Assembly (NCBI RefSeq): GCF_900176405.1
Contig: NZ_FWXJ01000002.1
Location: forward strand, 186,001-250,000
DNA length: 64,000 bases
Origin: Polynucleobacter kasalickyi
GTDB taxonomy: Bacteria > Pseudomonadota > Gammaproteobacteria > Burkholderiales > Burkholderiaceae
Direction of reading: 5' to 3'
The first letter of the stretch is position 1; the number at the start of each line of letters is the position of its first letter. Made by a program: the position numbers and the translations under genes. Positions 57,644 to 64,000 of this stretch are shown here, one piece after another. Under the pieces are notes generated by a model. The model had not been told where the DNA came from. It worked only from the letters and a program-made list of their open reading frames with translations, and made no database searches.

Positions 57644-58582
57644 ATGAGTACAAATGATGCGAATTGGGAAAAAACTGCTCTTGAGAATTTGTTAAAAGAA
57701 AATTTAAAAGAGCGTCAAAGCAATCGCCGCTGGCGAACCTTTTGGCGCCTAGTTGGATTATCGCTAACGATTTTAGTGGTCTATACCTATTTTGCTCCTT
57801 TTAAAAAGAGTGCGTCAGTCCTTTCTCATCACACTGCTCTAATTAAGTTGGATGGTGAAATTTCTAGCGGCACAACCGCGAATGCTACAGATATCATGAC
57901 GGCATTACAAGCCGCATTCGAAAGTCCAGAAGTCGGTGGGGTGATTTTAAGAATTAATAGCCCAGGGGGCTCTCCAGTTCAGTCCGGCATGATTTATGAT
58001 GAAATGATGCGACTTCGTAAAGCGAATCCAGAAAAACATCTATATGTTGTTATCGAAGATATCTGTGCCTCGGGCGGTTACTATATCGCAGCTGCAGGTG
58101 AAAAGATTTTCGTGGATAAGGCAAGCTTAGTGGGTTCTATTGGCGTCATTATGTCTGGTTTTGGTTTTACAGGTTTGATGGATAAAGTTGGTGTAGAGCG
58201 TCGGGTACAAACTGCTGGGGACAATAAAGCGATGTTAGACCCCTTTATGAAACAGAACCCCAAAACAACTCAATCAATCCAAGCAATGTTAGATGAGATT
58301 CACCAACAGTTTATTAAAGCGGTTAAAGATGGACGCGGAACACGCTTGAAAGAGACTCCTGAGATGTTTAGTGGCATGGTCTGGAATGGCTCAAAGGCAG
58401 TTGAACTAGGGTTGGCAGATGGTTTTGGGACCGTCGACTCGGTAGCCAGAGTGGTGATTAAGTATAGTGATATTGTTGACTACACCCAGACTGAGAACGT
58501 TGCGGAGCGTTTAGCAAAAAGATTTGGCGCAACAATGGGACAGACTTTTGTGAGTGCCTTGAAACAAGTGGAGTTAAAGTAA
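57644..58582 (+). CDS. S49-family signal peptide peptidase (SppA type)
   Basis: 312 residues. One N-terminal membrane anchor (TFWRLVGLSLTILVVYTYF) then a single ClpP-fold protease domain. Catalytic Ser in ICASGGYYIAAAG and Lys in AGDNKAMLDPF, as in short SppA proteins that degrade cleaved signal peptides. Oligomeric in the family. Follows the HAD gene by 81 bases; terminated at 58601. Confidence 0.92.
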   Translation: MSTNDANWEKTALENLLKENLKERQSNRRWRTFWRLVGLSLTILVVYTYFAPFKKSASVLSHHTALIKLDGEISSGTTANATDIMTALQAAFESPEVGGVILRINSPGGSPVQSGMIYDEMMRLRKANPEKHLYVVIEDICASGGYYIAAAGEKIFVDKASLVGSIGVIMSGFGFTGLMDKVGVERRVQTAGDNKAMLDPFMKQNPKTTQSIQAMLDEIHQQFIKAVKDGRGTRLKETPEMFSGMVWNGSKAVELGLADGFGTVDSVARVVIKYSDIVDYTQTENVAERLAKRFGATMGQTFVSALKQVELK

Positions 58583-58596
58583 TTTCTTGTAAATAA

Positions 58597-59349
58597 TTAA
58601 GCCTGCAGTAGAAATACTGCAGGCTTTTTTTCTAGAAACTTGATGTAAGGAGATTGACCCGCCCATGCTTTACGCCATTCACTAATCGTCTGACTGACGA
58701 TTAACTCATCGGGCAGGGTTAAGTGGGTTGCAATACATAATTGCGTATTGGCTTGAAGATTCTCAATACAACTTTCGAGCATGCCTAAATTTCGATAAGG
58801 TGTTTCAATCCATAGTTGCGTTGCATGATTTTTTTTGGATTGTACTTCGATGGTTTTCAACTCCTGAGCTCTCTCTATTGGTTTAATGGCCAAATAACCA
58901 TGAAACATAAAGCCTTGACCATTCATGCCGCTAGCCATTAAAGCCAGCATAAGTGAACTAGGTCCGGTGAGAGGTTTAACCGTGATTTTTGAGCGATGGG
59001 CGGCGGCAACGATTTCTGTGCCAGGATCAGCCACTGCCGGTAACCCCGCCTCGGAGAGTAACCCTAGATCATTACCTAACAATAGGGGGCTTAGTAAGTC
59101 CTTGATATCTACTTTTGCGTGGGGGCCTGACCATTCCACCATCTTAATTTCTTGCAAGGGTTTGATGAGTGGGTAAATTGTATTTACTGCTTTCAAGAAT
59201 GATCTGGCTGTTTTGGCATTTTCAACAATCCAAAATTCTAATTGACTAGCTTTTTTTGCCACTTCATTAGGCAGTACATAAGGTAGTTGGATATCCCGTG
59301 GGTCATCCCCAAGGGTATTTGGCACTAGAAATAAAGTCCCTTTAGTCAT
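58597..59349 (-). CDS. Tetrapyrrole-methylase-fold SAM methyltransferase (RsmI-like paralog)
   Basis: 250 residues with GTLFLVPNTLGDDP and LGLLSEAGLPAVADPGTEIVAAA, the SAM-binding pattern of the RsmI group. RsmI proper methylates ribose of 16S C1402; this divergent paralog between maf and the S49 gene is common in Burkholderiales and its substrate is not known. Its last codons double as the stem of the convergent terminator. Start overlaps maf by 8 bases. Confidence 0.82.
   Translation of the reverse strand: MTKGTLFLVPNTLGDDPRDIQLPYVLPNEVAKKASQLEFWIVENAKTARSFLKAVNTIYPLIKPLQEIKMVEWSGPHAKVDIKDLLSPLLLGNDLGLLSEAGLPAVADPGTEIVAAAHRSKITVKPLTGPSSLMLALMASGMNGQGFMFHGYLAIKPIERAQELKTIEVQSKKNHATQLWIETPYRNLGMLESCIENLQANTQLCIATHLTLPDELIVSQTISEWRKAWAGQSPYIKFLEKKPAVFLLQA
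58601..58630 (+). terminator. Terminator of the S49 peptidase gene
   Basis: GCCTGCAGTA, loop GAAA, TACTGCAGGC, then six T. A perfect 10-bp stem, lying inside the 3' coding end of the convergent methyltransferase gene. Confidence 0.93.
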
Positions 59350-59953
59350 GGTGTGAATTCTTCTGTTCTTGAAACAATTGAAAACCGACGGATATTAGTA
59401 AGCCCGATAACTCAATGAGGGGTAATCCAATAATCGCAGTAGGGTCGGTGGATTTAATCGCAGATAACAGGCCAATCCCTAAGCCTTCTGCTTTAGCACT
59501 ACCAGCGCAATCATAGGGTTGCTCTATTCTTAGGTAGTTTTCGAGAGTAGCTTCATCAAACTCTCTGAAGGTGACCTCGGTATCTACATTTGTATAAAGC
59601 GTCGTATTAGAATTCAAGTGCATTAGACACATGCCTGTTCTAAATATGACCGTTTGTCCTTGCATAAGTTGTAATTGTGCCAACGCTCGTTCGTGAGTAA
59701 TGGGCTTGCCAATGGCTGCCCCCATAAAGTCTGCCACTTGATCTGAGCCAATAACCCAAGCATCTGGATATTTTTCACTAATATGACGGGCCTTTAAGTG
59801 AGATAATCTCTCAACAAGTTGTATCGGGGATTCACCAATATTTGGCGTCTCATCAACGTCTGGAGAGTATACGGAAAAGGGCAGATGCAAACGCTCCAGT
59901 AATTCTCTCCGGTATTTAGAGGATGAAGCTAAGATTAGAGTCTGTTCTTTCAT
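59342..59953 (-). CDS. Maf-family nucleotide pyrophosphatase
   Basis: 203 residues. LILASSSKYRRELLERLHLPF is the Maf signature, with VIGSDQVADF and KPITHERALAQLQLM. YceF-type Maf proteins hydrolyse non-canonical nucleotides such as m7GTP. Position before yceD-rpmF matches E. coli yceF. Confidence 0.92.
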   Translation of the reverse strand: MKEQTLILASSSKYRRELLERLHLPFSVYSPDVDETPNIGESPIQLVERLSHLKARHISEKYPDAWVIGSDQVADFMGAAIGKPITHERALAQLQLMQGQTVIFRTGMCLMHLNSNTTLYTNVDTEVTFREFDEATLENYLRIEQPYDCAGSAKAEGLGIGLLSAIKSTDPTAIIGLPLIELSGLLISVGFQLFQEQKNSHHD

Positions 59954-59969
59954 TTAAGGACTTAATTAT

Positions 59970-60575
59970 ATGAAGCAAAAACAAATTATCGCTCAAGAAC
60001 TGCATTCTACTCAGAGTGCCTTGTCAAATGTAGATCTTAAAAGTGGTCAAACTTTTACGGGGAAAGGCGCTTTCGCCATTGATTGTTTCCCGCGTTTGCT
60101 TGAAGAGATGCACCAAATCCCCCACCAAGAAATGACTCAAGTGCATTGGGAGATGTTGTCATGGATTGATCTATTACCTACTGGTCAAGAACAATATCGG
60201 TTAAAAATAGTTGCTAACACCACAATTCCTTTAGTCTGTCAGCGTTGTCTGGGAGACTACCCACAGGCCATAGAAGTGAATTCGCAATTTGTCTTACTGA
60301 ACACCCAAAATGAGGTAGACGATTTTCCTCTCGAGAATGATGATGAAGATGCACTATTAAACTCTTATGAGTTCAACTTATTCGAACTTCTTGAGGATGA
60401 ATTATTATTGGCATTGCCGATAGTGCCGAAGCATCAAGACGAAAATTGTCAAGGGCAACTATTGAAGGTTGTAGACAATATGAATGACCAATCAGGTGAA
60501 AATATCGATTTAATTGACCCTAAGACTGGTAAATTAAACCCTTTTTTACAACTTAAGAAGCTCAAATTAAACTGA
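59970..60575 (+). CDS. DUF177 (YceD) protein
   Basis: 201 residues. The CQRCLGDYPQAIEV block, an acidic ENDDEDALL stretch and DLIDPKTGKLNPFLQLKKL fit YceD, linked to 23S rRNA accumulation. Directly upstream of rpmF, the normal pairing across bacteria. Confidence 0.92.
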   Translation: MKQKQIIAQELHSTQSALSNVDLKSGQTFTGKGAFAIDCFPRLLEEMHQIPHQEMTQVHWEMLSWIDLLPTGQEQYRLKIVANTTIPLVCQRCLGDYPQAIEVNSQFVLLNTQNEVDDFPLENDDEDALLNSYEFNLFELLEDELLLALPIVPKHQDENCQGQLLKVVDNMNDQSGENIDLIDPKTGKLNPFLQLKKLKLN

Positions 60576-60640
60576 GCGATAAAATTTCTGACTAAAAGTC
60601 TCAAGTAATGCTAAAATATCGGATTGTTTAGGAGTTAAAT

Positions 60641-60820
60641 ATGGCCGTTCAACAGAATAAAAAATCCCCATCAAAGCGTGGCATGCACCGTGCACATGAC
60701 TTTTTAGAAAGCCCTTCATTGGCTGTAGAGCCAACTACAGGTGAAGCTCACTTGCGTCATCACATTAGCCCAAATGGCTACTATCGTGGTCGCAAAGTTG
60801 TTAAAACTAAAAACGATTAA
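60641..60820 (+). CDS. rpmF: 50S ribosomal protein L32
   Basis: 59 residues: [20 protein letters not shown], ending [13 protein letters not shown] stands nine bases before the ATG. The Cys pairs of zinc-binding L32 forms are absent, so it is the zinc-free kind. Between yceD and plsX, 116 bases before the latter. Confidence 0.97.
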   Translation: MAVQQNKKSPSKRGMHRAHDFLESPSLAVEPTTGEAHLRHHISPNGYYRGRKVVKTKND

Positions 60821-60936
60821 TTCCGCTTAGCCGTTTAATTTATTTACGGTGAGAACGAATTAATGAATTCTCAAATAGAATTCATAACATCTTTAGAGCA
60901 GCTTTTTACGCTGCTTGATGTTTATCCTTTATTGCG

Positions 60937-62037
60937 ATGACAGTCACTATCTCCATTGATGCAATGGGTGGTGACCATGGTGTCTCTGTCACTGTTGCTG
61001 CTGCTATTGATTTGTTAAAAGAGCATCCTAACTGTAGGATTCTTTTAGTTGGTCAATTGGCAGCGATACACCATGCCCTAAAGAAGATTCCTCATGATCT
61101 AAGAGATCACGTCACAGTTGTGGAAGCAACTGAGGTTGTTGCTATGGATGATTCGGTTGAAGTCGCATTAAGAAAGAAAAAAAATTCTTCGATGAGAATT
61201 GCTATAGAGTTGGTGAAAGATGGCCAAGCTGACGCAATTGTTTCCGCGGGTAATACTGGCGCTCTCATGGCAATTTCTAGATACCTCTTGAAAACACTTG
61301 CGGGTATTGATCGTCCTGCTATTGCTACTCGGATGCCTAATCAAAAGGGTACTGGAACTACGGTGTTAGATTTGGGTGCCAATAGTGATTGTGAAGCCTT
61401 TCATTTGTTGCAATTTGCGCAAATGGCAGATGTGATGGTTCGAGTCATTGACGATAAAGATAAGCCGACGATTGGCTTACTCAATATTGGTGAAGAGGTA
61501 ATCAAGGGTAATGAGGTGGTCAAGCAAGCGGGTGTTCTGCTGAGAAATAGTAGTCTGAACTTCCGTGGAAATGTCGAGGGGAATGACATCTTTAAAGGCA
61601 CAACAGATATTGTCGTCTGCGACGGTTTTGTTGGAAACGTGGCTTTGAAGACCAGCGAAGGCTTGGCGAGCATGATTTCTCAAATGATCAAAGAAGAGTT
61701 TGGCAGATCGTTATTTACTAAGTTTTTGTCCTTTTTAGCGCTTCCAATCCTTTTGCGGTTTAGGAAGCGGGTAGATCATCGCCGTTACAACGGTGCAATG
61801 TTATTAGGTTTAAGAGGACTCGTGATTAAAAGTCATGGTTCAGCCGATCGCTATGCATTTTATGTGGCTTTAACGAGAGCTTATGAAGCTGCTAATAACC
61901 GTATGGTTGAAAAAATTGCAACTGCCTTTGATTTGATTGAAAAACAAAAGCTTACAGAAGTTGTGAAGACAGTTCCAAACAGTGGCTCAGAGAATACATT
62001 AGCCCTGCAATCCACTCCACCGAACGCTACCACATAA
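60937..62037 (+). CDS. plsX: Phosphate acyltransferase PlsX
   Basis: 366 residues. Makes acyl-phosphate from acyl-ACP for phospholipid synthesis. [32 protein letters not shown], and [13 protein letters not shown] are conserved. Joins the fatty-acid cluster plsX-fabH-fabD. Confidence 0.97.
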   Translation: MTVTISIDAMGGDHGVSVTVAAAIDLLKEHPNCRILLVGQLAAIHHALKKIPHDLRDHVTVVEATEVVAMDDSVEVALRKKKNSSMRIAIELVKDGQADAIVSAGNTGALMAISRYLLKTLAGIDRPAIATRMPNQKGTGTTVLDLGANSDCEAFHLLQFAQMADVMVRVIDDKDKPTIGLLNIGEEVIKGNEVVKQAGVLLRNSSLNFRGNVEGNDIFKGTTDIVVCDGFVGNVALKTSEGLASMISQMIKEEFGRSLFTKFLSFLALPILLRFRKRVDHRRYNGAMLLGLRGLVIKSHGSADRYAFYVALTRAYEAANNRMVEKIATAFDLIEKQKLTEVVKTVPNSGSENTLALQSTPPNATT

Positions 62038-62056
62038 TTTTTAAGATCCTTTATTT

Positions 62057-63043
62057 ATGGCTATTTTTGCAAAAATTGCTGGAACAGGAAGTTATCTTCC
62101 AGAGCATCGAATCGATAATCATCAGCTCGCCGAAATGTTGTCTAAAGATGGTATTGAGACAAGTGATGATTGGATTTTTTCCCGTAGTGGAATTAAAGCA
62201 AGACATTTTGCCCAAAAAAACCAAATGGCAAGTGACCTAGCTGTCCTCGCGGCACAACAAGCATTGACTGACGCAGGGCTTGAGCCTAATCAAATAGATT
62301 TAATTATCTTAGCGACCTCGACTCCTGATAATCTTGGTGGTTTCCCCAGCACAGCAAGTTCAGTTCAACATAAACTAGGTATTACCTCAGGATGTGGTGC
62401 TTTTGATGTCCAGGCAGTTTGCTCAGGTTTTATTTATGGGACCCATTTGGCAAACGCTTTAATTAAGAATGGTGATCATCAGCGCATCTTGGTGATTGGG
62501 ACCGAAGTATTTTCAAGAATTCTTGATATGAAAGACCGTACCACTTGTGTTTTATTTGGTGATGGTGCTGGAGCTGTAATCTATGAAGCTTCTGACGAAC
62601 CAGGAATTATTAGTTCGGCAATTCATTCAGATGGATCTCATCAGCAAATTTTATGTGTTCCAGGGTACATCGGTCACGGTACTATTCAAGGTTCGGCCTA
62701 TTTAACGATGGATGGCCAAGCTGTTTTTAAATTGGCTGTCAAAATGCTCGAAAAAGTAGCAACGGAAGTACTTGAAAAAGCCAAGTTGACCACTACTGAT
62801 ATTGATTGGTTAATTCCACATCAAGCAAATATTCGGATCATGGAGGGAACTGCTAAAAAATTGGGTATTCCTCTCGAGCAAGTGATTGTTACCTTAACTG
62901 AACAAGGCAATACTTCAGCCGCCTCCATCCCACTCGCTCTCGATGCAGGAATCCGAGGTGGTAAAATTACGCGTGGCCAACATCTACTCCTTGAGGGGGT
63001 TGGCGGTGGGTTTACATGGGGCGCAGCTTGCCTTCGTTACTAA
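62057..63043 (+). CDS. fabH: 3-oxoacyl-ACP synthase III
   Basis: 328 residues. Starts fatty acid synthesis by condensing acetyl-CoA with malonyl-ACP. Triad: Cys in [12 protein letters not shown], His in [11 protein letters not shown], Asn in [14 protein letters not shown]. Start ATG 20 bases after plsX stop. Confidence 0.97.
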   Translation: MAIFAKIAGTGSYLPEHRIDNHQLAEMLSKDGIETSDDWIFSRSGIKARHFAQKNQMASDLAVLAAQQALTDAGLEPNQIDLIILATSTPDNLGGFPSTASSVQHKLGITSGCGAFDVQAVCSGFIYGTHLANALIKNGDHQRILVIGTEVFSRILDMKDRTTCVLFGDGAGAVIYEASDEPGIISSAIHSDGSHQQILCVPGYIGHGTIQGSAYLTMDGQAVFKLAVKMLEKVATEVLEKAKLTTTDIDWLIPHQANIRIMEGTAKKLGIPLEQVIVTLTEQGNTSAASIPLALDAGIRGGKITRGQHLLLEGVGGGFTWGAACLRY

Positions 63044-63135
63044 TTTAATCAAGAACTAATAAGTTATTTAATCTCAAAATGAATTTCAGGGATTTTTTAT
63101 TAACTTTATTTGTATAAAAGAATGGTTTTAAATAA

Positions 63136-64000
63136 ATGACTCAAAAATTAGCATTCGTTTTTCCTGGGCAGGGATCTCAATCCGTTGGGATGTTAAATAG
63201 TTTTGCGCAAGATGTCGAAGTGCAGAAGACTATTGAGCAGGCTAGTGCGTCTTTAGGGCAAGATTTAGGCGCATTGATTCAGGATGGTCCGGCCGAAGCT
63301 TTGGCTTTAACTGAAAATACTCAACCAGTGATGTTACTTTCTGCGGTGGCTGTTTACCGTGCTTGGCTTGCAGCAGGAGGGCAAGTTCCAGATTTGATGG
63401 CTGGGCATAGCCTAGGGGAATATACCTCTTTGGTTTGTGCTGATAGTTTGGATTTCGCTCAAGCGGTGCCATTAGTTCGTTTTAGAGCGAGAGCCATGCA
63501 AGAGGCAGTACCTGTCGGCTCTGGTGGCATGGCCGCAATTATTGGCCTGAGCGATGATGTGACAAAGACTTTATGTCTTGAAATCTCTCAAGAGACAGGC
63601 TTTTTGGTTGAGCCAGTTAATTTTAATGCCCCGAATCAAGTGGTAGTTGCCGGACATACCCAAGCGATTGAACAAATAATTTTGAAAGCAAAGCCTGCTG
63701 GTGCTAAGTTGGCGACGAAACTTCCCGTCTCCGCACCTTTTCATTCGAGCCTACTACTGCCCGTTGCCGCACAATTAGAGCAATATTTAGTTGATGTGCA
63801 ATTGCGAACGCCCTCAGTTCAGGTAATTAATAATGTGGATGTAATGATTGAGGAAGATCCAGAAAAGATTAAAAATGCCCTAATTCGTCAAGCCTATTCG
63901 CCAGTAAGGTGGGTAGAGACGATTGAAAAAATGGCTAATTTGGGCGTTACTCACATTGTTGAGTGTGGCCCAGGCAGGGTTTTAGCAGGACTTGTTAAGC
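63136..64000 (+). CDS. fabD: Malonyl-CoA--ACP transacylase (partial, cut by window end)
   Basis: 288 codons visible of about 310. FVFPGQGSQSVGML at the start, nucleophile Ser in GHSLGEYTSLV, and His in PVSAPFHSSLL. Loads malonyl groups on ACP. The ATG at 63136 has no strong Shine-Dalgarno. The last codons and probably fabG, acpP follow outside. Confidence 0.96.
   Translation, partial: MTQKLAFVFPGQGSQSVGMLNSFAQDVEVQKTIEQASASLGQDLGALIQDGPAEALALTENTQPVMLLSAVAVYRAWLAAGGQVPDLMAGHSLGEYTSLVCADSLDFAQAVPLVRFRARAMQEAVPVGSGGMAAIIGLSDDVTKTLCLEISQETGFLVEPVNFNAPNQVVVAGHTQAIEQIILKAKPAGAKLATKLPVSAPFHSSLLLPVAAQLEQYLVDVQLRTPSVQVINNVDVMIEEDPEKIKNALIRQAYSPVRWVETIEKMANLGVTHIVECGPGRVLAGLVK

Overview
The window looks like a chromosome segment of a low-GC betaproteobacterium, most likely Polynucleobacter or a close Burkholderiaceae relative. 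This rests on the supraoperon gyrA-serC-pheA-hisC-tyrA-aroA-cmk-rpsA-ihfB-lapAB, the ompA-ubiG-gph-ssrA order, the rpsP-rimM-trmD-rplS and rpmF-plsX-fabH-fabD clusters, and a tmRNA tag (ANDERYALAA) one residue away from the usual betaproteobacterial tag. The species call is recognition from memory; no database was searched.

Region 1 (1-7066) is accessory DNA beside the 3' end of ssrA. It holds the end of a small lipoprotein-like gene, a hipB-hipA toxin-antitoxin pair with a ClpP-like exported protein downstream, an SRPBCC protein, a RidA-family protein and a Tat-exported M24-fold protein that lacks most metal ligands. It then becomes a 1.5-kb wreck with an excisionase-like HTH remnant, a Fic N-terminal remnant and a chain of GC-rich hairpins that could be an RNA gene. 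Two extra copies of the ssrA 3' end lie here: a 65-nt decayed one at 3352-3416 and a 22-nt exact but inverted one at 5956-5977. Together they mark the region as an old integration hotspot.

Region 2 (7067-26152) is core: tmRNA, gph, ubiG and ompA on the minus strand, then on the plus strand gyrA, serine/aromatic/histidine biosynthesis, cmk, rpsA, ihfB, the LPS-assembly regulators lapA/lapB, and sugar-nucleotide genes (ugd, heptose-7-phosphate kinase, hldD).

Region 3 (26153-35163) has a ComEA-like protein, cysM, mltB, and a catabolic block of deacetylase-like protein, acyl-CoA synthetase, etfB, etfA and acyl-CoA dehydrogenase, consistent with acyl-CoA oxidation feeding electrons to ETF.

Region 4 (35164-55921) mixes housekeeping genes: a META-domain lipoprotein, rpsP-rimM-trmD-rplS, a CoA-type Nudix hydrolase, a CbiB-family membrane protein, rsgA, an M48 protease, orn, pmbA, folA-thyA, a ferredoxin and its probable reductase, molybdenum-cofactor genes (mogA, moeA, mobA, moaA), and rne with a long structured leader.

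Region 5 (55922-64000) is the classic rluC / HAD / S49 peptidase / RsmI-like / maf / DUF177-rpmF-plsX-fabH-fabD block, with fabD cut by the window end.
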